7,070 bases of DNA from CAYHPY01 sp964358485 (lineage in GTDB: Bacteria > Elusimicrobiota > Elusimicrobia > UBA1565 > UBA9628). The notes under the pieces are model-generated. The model ran no database searches, was not told the DNA's origin, and saw only the letters and a program-made list of their open reading frames with translations. Every line of letters starts with the position of its first letter. Positions within the stretch are counted from its first letter, which is position 1. A program made the position numbers and the translations under genes. Shown here piece by piece: positions 1 to 5,974 of this stretch. The stretch is from assembly GCA_964358485.1 (NCBI GenBank), contig CAYHPY010000147.1:1-7070 (forward strand), written 5' to 3'.

Positions 1-66
1 CCCGGACGGGACTTCCACCCGCAAGTACGATGCAGCTTGTTCAGGACGCACCATGCGGGGATTCTA

Positions 67-771
67 TTAGAAGGCCCGGGCGACCCGCAAGGTGGGCATG
101 AAAAACTCGGGGTCGAAAAGCGCCTGGGAGAAATCCATGTTGATCCTGTGGTAGCGCAGGTCCAAGCCGTACACCCATTTCTTGCTGCCGGGCTTGAAGG
201 AGACTCCCGCCCCCGCGTTGAAGCCGAAGGCGTCCACGGTCCGCCCCGGGATCGGGAAATAATCCCCGTGGTCGGTCTTGCCGGCGCTGGTCTTGAACCC
301 CAGGATCTTGGCCGAACCCTGGCTGATGTCGTGATGGTACCAGCCCGCGCCCAGGATCCAGTAGAGGCGGGTGGCCAAAGCGTCGTCCTCCCAGAGGCGG
401 GACAGCTTCAAGGTCGGGGTCACGTGCATGTATTGGGAGTGAAACCGATACATCAAGAATTCCGGATTGCCGTCCCCGTCCACGTCCCGCTTGATCGTGC
501 CCCCCACGGGATGTTGGTCCACGGTCACCCCCCACTCCAGGCCGATTGCCAGCTCGTCGCGGATCCACCGGTCGGCGGCAAGCTGGACATAATAGCCTTC
601 CTTCTTGAGCGGCTGGGTCGCCCCTTGTATGCCGGCCGCGGGACCGAAACCCGGCCCGCGCAGCAGGCCCAAGGAGAAGCCCCACTCCTGGTCCGGGATG
701 AGCTGGGCTTGGACCGGGGCGGCGGCCAGCAACAGGAGGAACGCAGCGGCGCGCGCCGTTGAGGTTTTCAT
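67..771 (-). CDS. Secreted outer-membrane beta-barrel-like protein
   Basis: The 234-residue product begins with a Sec signal peptide: Lys2, a hydrophobic stretch at about 8-19, and a probable cut after VQA at residue 22. The rest is rich in alternating aromatic/polar strands and glycine turns, and the last residues are LRVARAF. A terminal phenylalanine is the usual BAM recognition signal of outer-membrane barrels, so a small barrel of the OmpW/OMP_b-brl kind is likely. A DVDGDGNPEF loop near residues 96-105 resembles a calcium-binding or surface loop. The C-terminal motif LRYHRINMD resembles VRYHYILDD in the barrel gene at 1469-2038. The ATG lies 7 nt after a candidate -10 box and has no Shine-Dalgarno sequence. 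The ligand or transport role is unknown; the barrel class is inferred from sequence character only. Confidence 0.8.
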   Translation of the reverse strand: MKTSTARAAAFLLLLAAAPVQAQLIPDQEWGFSLGLLRGPGFGPAAGIQGATQPLKKEGYYVQLAADRWIRDELAIGLEWGVTVDQHPVGGTIKRDVDGDGNPEFLMYRFHSQYMHVTPTLKLSRLWEDDALATRLYWILGAGWYHHDISQGSAKILGFKTSAGKTDHGDYFPIPGRTVDAFGFNAGAGVSFKPGSKKWVYGLDLRYHRINMDFSQALFDPEFFMPTLRVARAF

Positions 772-800
772 TGTTTATAGTTTAGTGTTTACTATAAACA
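772..800. promoter_or_regulatory. Perfect 10-bp inverted repeat over the promoter (candidate operator)
   Basis: TGTTTATAGT (772-781) and ACTATAAACA (791-800) are exact reverse complements separated by 9 bp. The repeat ends on the base before the ATG of the minus-strand barrel gene and covers its putative -10 box. This position suits a repressor site. An mRNA hairpin is unlikely if transcription starts near 772. The binding protein is unknown. Confidence 0.5.
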
Positions 801-807
801 TTAACAA
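779..807 (-). promoter_or_regulatory. Promoter of the 67-771 barrel gene
   Basis: On the minus strand, TTGTTA (807-802) is followed by a 17-bp spacer and TAAACT (784-779). Only 7 nt separate the -10 box from the ATG at 771, so transcription would start at or next to the start codon. An alternative -10 is TATAGT at 796-791. The whole box region lies inside a perfect inverted repeat. Confidence 0.5.
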
Positions 808-817
808 TTAGGTCCCC

Positions 818-838
818 AACTTGCTCCAGGAGCAAGTT
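818..838. promoter_or_regulatory. 21-bp near-perfect dyad in the divergent spacer
   Basis: AACTTGCTCC (818-827) and GGAGCAAGTT (829-838) are exact reverse complements around one central base. The dyad lies between the -35 boxes of the two divergent promoters at 807 and 861. It has no following T-run, so it does not look like an intrinsic terminator. A regulator binding site shared by both promoters is the likeliest reading, possibly autoregulation by the DUF433 protein. Confidence 0.45.
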
Positions 839-860
839 CCCCGCTCCGTTTGAACACCCC

Positions 861-889
861 TTGAATTTACCCCCGGGGGGTGTTAAACT
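861..889 (+). promoter_or_regulatory. Promoter of the DUF433-DUF5615 operon
   Basis: TTGAAT (861-866), a 17-bp spacer and TAAACT (884-889) form a sigma70-like promoter. The spacer holds a GC palindrome of five C and six G. The ATG at 898 is only 8 nt downstream of the -10 box, so the transcript may be leaderless. A weak AAGG at 891-894 is too close to the ATG to serve well as a Shine-Dalgarno site. Confidence 0.5.
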
Positions 890-897
890 GAAGGCGG

Positions 898-1134
898 ATG
901 GAAACTCTTCGAGTCTCGGACTACATCGCCATCGATCCGGACATTTGCCACGGGAAACCCTGCTTCAAAGGCACCCGCGTCATGGTCGCCACCGTCTTGG
1001 AACTGATGGAGGCCGGACAATCGTCCGAAGAACTCTTGAAGGGCTTTCCCCAACTTGATGCCCGGCACGTGAAAGCCGCCCTCCACTTCGCCGCCCAAGC
1101 CGTGGACAGCGGGAAATTCGCCCCCGCGGGTTGA
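898..1134 (+). CDS. DUF433 family putative antitoxin
   Basis: This 78-residue protein matches the DUF433 (COG2442) pattern along its whole length: YIAIDPDICHGKPCFKGTRV near residues 8-27, then a helical region with VLELMEAGQSSEELLKGFPQL and a C-terminal helix with HVKAAL. The family is a small winged-helix-like DNA-binding fold, usually encoded just before a DUF5615 PIN-like protein and treated as its antitoxin. Its stop TGA overlaps the ATG of the next gene (TGATG), so the two are translationally coupled. Autoregulation through the dyad at 818-838 is plausible but inferred. Confidence 0.9.
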   Translation: METLRVSDYIAIDPDICHGKPCFKGTRVMVATVLELMEAGQSSEELLKGFPQLDARHVKAALHFAAQAVDSGKFAPAG

Positions 1135-1472
1135 TGCGTTTTCTTCTGGACGAGAATCTCCACGCCGGAACGGGCGGGTTTCTCCGCGGCCTCGCCCACG
1201 ATGTGAAGCGAGTCCCACCAGGCATCAAGAACGGAGAGGTTTTGGCGTTAGCCATCGCCGAGGATCGGATTCTCCTGACCCACGACAAGGATTTCCTGGG
1301 GTACAAACGGTCTCCAAGTCAGTCGAAACCGGGAGTCATTTGCATTCGCATCCACCCCCCGGTTCTGGAGCGAATTGTCCAGGCTTTAAGCCTCGTCTTA
1401 AAGGATCTCCCTGAAAAGGATTTGAAAGGCGCCACCATCGCCCTGGACGAATCCGGGCATCAGAAGGTTTGA
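1134..1472 (+). CDS. DUF5615 PIN-like putative toxin nuclease
   Basis: The 112-residue product starts MRFLLDENL, the hallmark of the DUF5615 (COG4634) Mut7-C/PIN-like family, with acidic Asp6 and Glu7. The next conserved block is NGEVLALAIAEDRILLTHDKDF, giving Glu35, Asp51 and Asp53 as the remaining candidate metal-binding acids. PIN-type toxins cleave RNA, and the DUF433 partner upstream is the presumed antitoxin. The ATG at 1134 is preferred to the TTG three bases earlier because it overlaps the DUF433 stop and gives the family's usual N-terminus. Toxicity has rarely been shown for this family, so the toxin role is by association. Confidence 0.88.
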   Translation: MRFLLDENLHAGTGGFLRGLAHDVKRVPPGIKNGEVLALAIAEDRILLTHDKDFLGYKRSPSQSKPGVICIRIHPPVLERIVQALSLVLKDLPEKDLKGATIALDESGHQKV

Positions 1473-2038
1473 TCCCCTTCCCCGGGCCGCGATTGCGGGG
1501 TTTTCTGGCCGCATTTCTCCTGGTATTATCCACCCCCGCCCATTGCGAGGAATTGCCGGACTGGGCCCTGTCCCTCACTTTGGGCCAGGCGATCGTCGCC
1601 GGCGGAGAGGCGGATCTCTTCGCCGATTCCACGGCCTTCTCCCTGGATTACCTCCGGTTCGCCCAACCCGGCTGGTTCGGCTGGGGCGCGGAATTGGGCT
1701 CGGCGCTCTCCCACAAGGTCAAGCGGGGCGCCACCGCCGGCTCGAAAATGAACCAGATTTGGTTCACGCCCATCGTGCGCCTGGGGGCCCAAGAAGAAAT
1801 GACGGGCGCCGACCTGCGCCCCTACGCGATTTTCGGCGGCGGGATCTACCGCCAGACCATGAACGCCGGGGAGCGGAGGGCGGGGTCCTTCCTGGGCGTC
1901 AACTTGGGAGGCGGGTTCGAGGTCAACTTGAGGGAATCCCTGCAATTGGCCGCGGACGTCCGCTACCACTACATCTTGGACGACGCCAACAGCTTGAAAT
2001 ATATTTTTCCGGGGGCGAGAATTACGATCCTGTTTTAA
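1469..2038 (+). CDS. Secreted outer-membrane beta-barrel-like protein, TTG start
   Basis: The reading frame opens with TTG at 1469, whose TTGA overlaps the toxin stop TGA. A second in-frame TTG at 1493 would give a tighter signal peptide and 181 residues; the long form is 189 residues. A hydrophobic segment at about 11-20 and TPAHC (22-26) indicate Sec export. The mature part has glycine/aromatic strand patterns (FAQPGWFGWGAELGSAL, YAIFGGGIYRQTM, FLGVNLGGGFEVNL) and ends in ITILF with a terminal Phe, consistent with an OmpW/OMP_b-brl-type barrel. It carries VRYHYILDD near its end, like the 67-771 barrel. AGAAGG at 1462-1467 sits 1 nt before the first TTG, too close for a normal Shine-Dalgarno site, so translation may depend on coupling to the toxin gene. 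Confidence 0.72.
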   Translation: MIPFPGPRLRGFLAAFLLVLSTPAHCEELPDWALSLTLGQAIVAGGEADLFADSTAFSLDYLRFAQPGWFGWGAELGSALSHKVKRGATAGSKMNQIWFTPIVRLGAQEEMTGADLRPYAIFGGGIYRQTMNAGERRAGSFLGVNLGGGFEVNLRESLQLAADVRYHYILDDANSLKYIFPGARITILF

Positions 2039-2066
2039 CCGAGGGACCTCCCCACGCCCGCCCCCC

Positions 2067-2765
2067 TCAAAAAGCCCACCCAGTTGTGAAGCCCGAAGTC
2101 GTCCAATTGATAGGAGAGAGTCCGTCAGTGCCTTTGAAAGGCGGGAAACCCGCGTATCGATAGGCGAAAAAGAAGTCTCCGGCGGAAAAACCAGGAGAGA
2201 TTTCCCAGGATAATCCGCTCCAACTGGAGGATTCGGAATTCGTGGAGCCCGAGGAAAGACACGCCGAGCCAACGCAATGGACCTTTACTTTCACGGCCCC
2301 GTAGGCCATTCCGAAACCACCTCCCAAATCGAAAGAAAACTTCTCGCCCAGAGGAACGCTTAGCCGTTGCTCAATTAATGTTCGGAAATAGCTGACATCC
2401 CGAGTGGCGGTCAGGGTCCCCGACAACCCCCCTCCGGTAAGGAGCATGGACGCGCTCGCGTTGGGCCCAGCGACAAATCCCACCGAGGGGCCGGCTTTGA
2501 ATTTTTCATTGACGGCGAACAGAAAACCTCCCCGGCCTCCAAGTGCTCTCACGGCCTGGGCGGAGTAAGCGGATGTGTATCCCATATTCCTCAGGATGTC
2601 CGCTTCCTTCTGCACATCGTTAAAGAAATCATCGCCCCCGTTTCCCGGCAAGAAGAGGTCAAAGGCGACGAATCCTTTGCCATTTCCGCCGAGAGCATGA
2701 CACGGTCGCGGAACGGATGCCGGGAAAGCCCACAAAGCAAAAGCCGCGATGACGAATTTTTTCAT
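2067..2765 (-). CDS. Secreted barrel-like protein of unknown function
   Basis: From the ATG at 2765 the product has 232 residues and a classical signal peptide: MKKF, a hydrophobic core to about residue 14, and a cut near CHA at 22-24. The mature region has strand-like, glycine-rich segments (GFLFAVNEKF, GPSVGFVAGPNASASMLLTGGG, FSFDLGGGFGMAYGAV) and a Cys pair in HCVGSACLS. It ends in TTGWAF with a terminal Phe, so an outer-membrane barrel is likely. The frame is open upstream without a stop: an ATG at 2933 with a better Shine-Dalgarno sequence would add a 56-residue helical segment in front of the signal peptide. The internal start is preferred because only it places the signal at the N-terminus. 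GGCGGA at 2777-2772 gives modest ribosome-binding support. No family recognised. Confidence 0.7.
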   Translation of the reverse strand: MKKFVIAAFALWAFPASVPRPCHALGGNGKGFVAFDLFLPGNGGDDFFNDVQKEADILRNMGYTSAYSAQAVRALGGRGGFLFAVNEKFKAGPSVGFVAGPNASASMLLTGGGLSGTLTATRDVSYFRTLIEQRLSVPLGEKFSFDLGGGFGMAYGAVKVKVHCVGSACLSSGSTNSESSSWSGLSWEISPGFSAGDFFFAYRYAGFPPFKGTDGLSPINWTTSGFTTGWAF

Positions 2766-2933
2766 TTCAATCCGCCGCAACTCCCTTTCCGTCTCTTGAA
2801 TCCGGCGGCCGAGGAAACGCATCTTTCCCTCCAGCAACGCCGCCGTCCGCGGGTCCTTGACCCTTCCGCGGACTTTGCCGAAGTCCTCGACGGCGGCCTT
2901 CAAGGCGGCAAAGACGTGGTCGGCGAAATCCAT
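2766..2933 (-). other. In-frame coding segment for a small helical protein, no own stop
   Basis: ATG at 2933 follows AAAGGAAAT, a good Shine-Dalgarno site. The 56 codons use mostly G/C third positions and encode a charged, helix-prone segment (MDFADHVFAALKAAVEDF ... RRIQETERELRRIE) with no signal or membrane stretch. It runs straight into the ATG of the secreted barrel gene with no stop codon. In the two other frames a TGA lies at 2769-2767 and another (2764-2762) overlaps that ATG, which is what a normal two-gene junction would look like. It may be a separate cytoplasmic gene whose frame was changed by an indel, or a true N-terminal extension. Together with the barrel it would make a 288-residue protein. 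Confidence 0.55.
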
Positions 2934-2965
2934 ATTTCCTTTCGGTTCCCAAAGCATGACATGTA

Positions 2966-2994
2966 TATAGACACTATTACCAGTGCTTATGCAA
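2966..2994 (-). promoter_or_regulatory. Promoter of the 2067-2933 transcript
   Basis: On the minus strand TTGCAT (2994-2989) is followed by 17 bp and TCTATA (2971-2966); TATATA at 2969-2964 with a 19-bp spacer is an alternative -10. The operator-like repeat fills the spacer exactly, so a bound protein would block RNA polymerase. The distance to the Shine-Dalgarno site and ATG at 2933 is normal. Confidence 0.5.
2971..2990. promoter_or_regulatory. Candidate XRE operator 1
   Basis: ACACTA-TTAC-CAGTGC (2971-2986) is an imperfect inverted repeat with a 4-bp centre, followed by TTAT. Over 20 bases it matches 5965-5984 at 16 positions, including an unbroken 10-base run CAGTGCTTAT preceded by the same CACT half-site at the same spacing. 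It lies in the divergent spacer between the XRE gene (ATG 3034) and the minus-strand transcript, within the promoter of the latter. Binding by the XRE protein is inferred from position and repetition. Confidence 0.6.
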
Positions 2995-3033
2995 TGTTCT
3001 ATTTGGGAGGCTAAAAGTCCTTGAATACCACCC

Positions 3034-3372
3034 ATGGACAAGCTGTACTCCGAGATCGGGACCCGAATGCGCTCGGTTCGGACGGCCCTCAAACTCACGC
3101 AGGCCCAAGTCGCCGACCAGGCGGGGATCGACTTCTCTTTCTACGGCCAGATCGAACGGGGCAAGAATATCCCCAGCCTCAAAACCTTGCTGGCCATCGC
3201 CCGCGCGCTCAACGTGGAGCCGGCCCAGCTTCTCCCCGGCAAGGCCTCCAATAATCCCCAAGACGCGGCCCTGGAGCGCATCGTCAAGGACCTGGACCCC
3301 AAAGGCCGCAAGCTGGTCATGGGCGTAGTCAGCGACATGGTGGCCCGCCTCCAACCAGGGAAAGTCGAATAG
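3034..3372 (+). CDS. XRE-family helix-turn-helix transcriptional regulator
   Basis: The 112-residue protein has a full HTH_XRE (Cro/C1-type) domain at about 8-62: IGTRMRSVRTALKLTQAQVA, the recognition helix region around GIDFSFYGQIERGKNIPS, and the packing helix TLLAIARALNVEPAQLL. The remaining 45 residues are helical and probably dimerise; no ligand or peptidase domain is present. It is divergent from the 2067-2933 transcript and converges with the DUF4105 gene, with 21 bp between stops. ATG 3034 is the only upstream start before an in-frame TGA at 3022. It has no close Shine-Dalgarno site (GGAGG at 3006-3010 is 23 nt away), so initiation is weak or leaderless. Inverted repeats in both flanking minus-strand promoters make it the likely local repressor. 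Confidence 0.92.
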   Translation: MDKLYSEIGTRMRSVRTALKLTQAQVADQAGIDFSFYGQIERGKNIPSLKTLLAIARALNVEPAQLLPGKASNNPQDAALERIVKDLDPKGRKLVMGVVSDMVARLQPGKVE

Positions 3373-3393
3373 GTCAATTTCTTTCGCCCGGTA

Positions 3394-5247
3394 CTAGAAT
3401 GAAATCCGGCCCCCGAAGGAATATTCCTCATGCGGACGGCGGCTCACGAGGGCGGCCCGAATCTCGATATCGCGAGCCAACGTCCACGACGCGCCGCATC
3501 TAGCCAGGGTGTTCTGCCTGCCGTCTCCCAACGGATAGCGTCGATCGGAAAATTCCATAAGAGCCCTAAACGGTCCCCCCTTCAATATTACTCCCGCCGA
3601 GCCCCCACCTCCCCCTCTCCAACCGCGTTCCAATTGACTCCCGGCCCCGAATTCCGCTTCGGCCAACGCGAAAATCGTAGTTCTTCTGGATTCACCGATT
3701 TGAACGGAAGCGCCGTATCCTCCATTGAGGACGGAAATAAGGCAGGATCGCCCGCTGCAATTTTTTTCCTCAGCTTGGCGCATTCCAACTTCAAAGCGCC
3801 AAGAATGCTTTCGAAGCCAAGATTCCCAGGGTTGGACGGACGCTAAATTGAACAGATCGAACTGCTGAAGATAGACTCCCCTACCCTCTCCTGCCCTGAA
3901 TCTCAGGCCGAGCAATTCGAATTGGGTGTTTTCCTGAAATCCCTCTTGGGCGGCAAGGATATCATGAAGCACGGGTCTCAATGCTACTTCGGCGAATTGT
4001 CCATGCCGATCACCTCCGAAGAGTGCGCCGACCGCGGTGGTGCCATGCCCCGCATCGGGAGAGGCGCGCCCTGTGTCCCAGTTTTTGATCGCGGGGGGAG
4101 AAGGCAATTTCTTCCGCAAATTTAACAGTGTGCCAATATTTTCACCATACCGGCCCGCGGCGAAAAGCCCCTTGCCATTCTTTCTTGAACGCGCAAGATC
4201 ATAGGCCGCATCGAGCATGTTGGCCTGCCGGCCCGAGGGAAGAGTCTCAAGCACGGATATCGCCGATCCGCTGACCATCCTCGCGAGTGCATCGACCAGC
4301 GCCCTATCCCTTTTGGACATGCGCGCGCGCCTCATCAGCAAAGCGCTGTCGATCGATGGCCGGAATAGAGTCCCGGAAAAGCCCGCCTGCCGGCCGAGGA
4401 ATCTCACCACGTCTGCGGGGGCGGCACCCAAACGGGCCCAATGGGAAAGACCCAACGAGGGCTCCGCCACGTCCAGAAGCGGCAGCAGTTGATAAGCGCA
4501 GTTCCTGGTCAGGAAGGAATAGGGGATTTGGGCCTCCCCGAGTTCCCAGATATGCATCAGTAGACGGCGGGCGGCGGCGGAGCTAAGCCCAAGGCGGTAT
4601 TCCCACAAATCCCGCGACTGGGCCTGGGAATACTCCTTAACCTTGAGGTAGTATGGGCCGACGGAGAATTTTCCAGGCACTCCCCCCATCAGCGCCTTTA
4701 GCGCAAAACCCGGCGAGGTGCCCCCCTCTAGGGCCGCAGCAAATCCGACAGCAACATCTATGAGACGGGCATCCTCCGGTCTGCCCGCCTGGTTCACCCT
4801 GAGAAATATGTGGCCATAGGCCGAGGCCGGGTTTCCGAAATCATAATCGGCGAACACCAAATCGACGCTGCTTGGATGTCCGATCCATTCCGCAAGCCCC
4901 GCGCACCGGGCGGATGGAGCCCGCCTAGATAGGACCTCCTCGAGCCATTCTGTCCTCAATGGGAACCTGCACCGCGGATGGGCTTCGCCCGGCGAATCCC
5001 CCGCTTTCTCGGAAAAGACCGCATCGATCGTCGCACGCAACTCGGATTGAGGATCCTTTCTTCCCGTCGGCGAAAGAAAGAACCTGCCGGGAGAGATGTC
5101 GCTTGTTTGGCCCCCGAACAACACCCCCCTATAATGAAGCAGGGCCCTCCATTGAGGGGTATCTTGCAACCCCCGTTCGAATCCATCCGCCGAGACGGGC
5201 GAAGTCAATAAAAGACAAATGAACAACGGAACGGCGCGCTTGGTCAA
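3394..5247 (-). CDS. DUF4105 (Lnb_N-like) envelope protein with C-terminal barrel-like region
   Basis: The 617-residue protein has a signal peptide cut near VSA at residue 20. A DUF4105 domain follows at about 90-285: RCRFPLR (Cys93), the block around NPASAYGHIFLR (139-150, His146) and YSFLTRNCAYQLL (243-255, Cys250). His and Cys are the expected catalytic pair of this papain/NlpC-P60-like fold. The Pfam family is now named Lnb_N after a Bacteroides lipoprotein N-acyltransferase. After about residue 400 the sequence becomes strand-like and ends GGRISF with terminal Phe, suggesting an outer-membrane barrel rather than the membrane helices of Bacteroides Lnb. The start is TTG at 5247, 32 nt after the stop of the lipoprotein gene, so the two form an operon. 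Acyltransferase activity is possible but not shown by sequence; a hydrolase or structural role is open. Confidence 0.85.
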   Translation of the reverse strand: MTKRAVPLFICLLLTSPVSADGFERGLQDTPQWRALLHYRGVLFGGQTSDISPGRFFLSPTGRKDPQSELRATIDAVFSEKAGDSPGEAHPRCRFPLRTEWLEEVLSRRAPSARCAGLAEWIGHPSSVDLVFADYDFGNPASAYGHIFLRVNQAGRPEDARLIDVAVGFAAALEGGTSPGFALKALMGGVPGKFSVGPYYLKVKEYSQAQSRDLWEYRLGLSSAAARRLLMHIWELGEAQIPYSFLTRNCAYQLLPLLDVAEPSLGLSHWARLGAAPADVVRFLGRQAGFSGTLFRPSIDSALLMRRARMSKRDRALVDALARMVSGSAISVLETLPSGRQANMLDAAYDLARSRKNGKGLFAAGRYGENIGTLLNLRKKLPSPPAIKNWDTGRASPDAGHGTTAVGALFGGDRHGQFAEVALRPVLHDILAAQEGFQENTQFELLGLRFRAGEGRGVYLQQFDLFNLASVQPWESWLRKHSWRFEVGMRQAEEKNCSGRSCLISVLNGGYGASVQIGESRRTTIFALAEAEFGAGSQLERGWRGGGGGSAGVILKGGPFRALMEFSDRRYPLGDGRQNTLARCGASWTLARDIEIRAALVSRRPHEEYSFGGRISF

Positions 5248-5279
5248 ACGCGCGCCATTACATGCTTCTTCGAAGGCGG

Positions 5280-5921
5280 CTATCGATTCTCGGGGAAGGC
5301 GAAGTCAACCTGCTCGGCAAAATCCGGAATGCTCTCGAACCGTTCGGCTAGGCTTTGAATCTTCTTAATGGCGGCGGCCCGATCTGCATCCCGTATTTGA
5401 AGCAGATCCAGAAGGGAGGCAAGGTATTGCCCGGAACCGGATTTTATGTCGGACAATAATTTATCGTAGCCGACAACGATGAATTCCTTTATTTTCTGCG
5501 AACGGGGCCTTCGCTGATTGCTTTCGACCGGGTTTCCGGACGCGGGCTGAAGGGTCACCATGTATTGGCTCGGCGAATATTCATGGACTGCGCCGGTAAC
5601 GCCGTCAGTCGTCGATCCCAGAACACCGCCGAGGACGATATTCCCCCAAAACCACCCGCTCATCCTGGTTTCAAGGACCATGGTCAAAGTCTTGTATCCT
5701 TCTTTTTCGAATACGAGGTTCTGGCCGCTCTTCTTTTGCAAAGAGGTTGTAATTGGGGTCTTGCCGATGATCCGCCCGTCGACAAGAACCGATGCCCCCT
5801 CGGGGGACGATTGAAATGTCACCTCCTGGCTCCGTCCTTTCACAATGCTGGAACAACCGGCCGCAAAAACTGCCGCAACCCCGATGACGGCCCATCGGAC
5901 CGGTCGAATTCCTCTTTTCAT
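5280..5921 (-). CDS. PEGA-domain lipoprotein with DUF3015-like C-terminus
   Basis: The 213-residue product has a lipoprotein signal: MKRGIRPVRW, a hydrophobic core and lipobox AAGC with Cys23, followed by Ser-Ser, which favours outer-membrane sorting by the E. coli +2 rule. A PEGA domain covers about 33-85 (VTFQSSPEGASVLVDGRIIGKTPI, then FEKEGYKTLTMVLE). A glycine-rich segment (GNIVLGGVLGSTTDGVTGAVHEYSP, 93-117) is typical of PEGA lipoproteins. The C-terminal helical part at about 145-193 (KEFIVVGYDKLLSDIKSGSGQYLASLLDLL) resembles the DUF3015 family core. ATG 5921 follows a GGGGGGGG Shine-Dalgarno run at 5934-5927 and is chosen over the upstream ATG at 5942 because it gives a proper signal. 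It is the first gene of an operon with the DUF4105 gene. PEGA proteins often bind surface layers or glycans; the precise role is unknown. Confidence 0.82.
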   Translation of the reverse strand: MKRGIRPVRWAVIGVAAVFAAGCSSIVKGRSQEVTFQSSPEGASVLVDGRIIGKTPITTSLQKKSGQNLVFEKEGYKTLTMVLETRMSGWFWGNIVLGGVLGSTTDGVTGAVHEYSPSQYMVTLQPASGNPVESNQRRPRSQKIKEFIVVGYDKLLSDIKSGSGQYLASLLDLLQIRDADRAAAIKKIQSLAERFESIPDFAEQVDFAFPENR

Positions 5922-5944
5922 TAATACCCCCCCCTCGCGCACCC

Positions 5945-5974
5945 ATCGTAGAACAGTGCTGGTAGCACTGTCAA
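5945..5974 (-). promoter_or_regulatory. Promoter of the lipoprotein-DUF4105 operon
   Basis: On the minus strand a consensus -35 TTGACA (5974-5969) is followed by 18 bp and TACGAT (5950-5945). The leader to the ATG at 5921 is about 20 nt and contains the Shine-Dalgarno run. Three CAGTGC/GCACTG half-sites overlap the -35 box and spacer, so the promoter looks strongly repressible. Confidence 0.6.

Noticed and set aside
37..762. 241-codon plus-strand ORF opposite the left barrel gene
   Set aside because: It is antisense to a gene with signal peptide and barrel features; its proline/glycine/arginine-rich translation resembles no protein family and it reflects high GC.
818..838. Dyad considered as an intrinsic terminator
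   Set aside because: No T-run follows on either strand, the loop would be a single base, and it lies upstream of both divergent genes rather than after one.
1526..2272. 248-codon minus-strand ORF across the second barrel gene
   Set aside because: It is low-complexity R/G/P-rich translation antisense to the barrel, and it runs into the end of another gene without family resemblance.
2934..3098. Upstream extension of the barrel gene to an ATG at 3098
   Set aside because: It would cross the promoter and operator and overlap the start of the XRE gene. The added residues have no protein-like character, and a strong Shine-Dalgarno site sits at 2933.
3373..3393. Terminator between the convergent XRE and DUF4105 genes
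   Set aside because: The 21 bases contain no stem-loop; any termination signal must lie within coding sequence or depend on Rho.
3385..3510. TACTAGAAT followed by ATG at 3400, resembling the leaderless promoters
   Set aside because: No -35 at the right distance; the short ORF that follows is antisense to the conserved end of the DUF4105 gene and lacks protein character.
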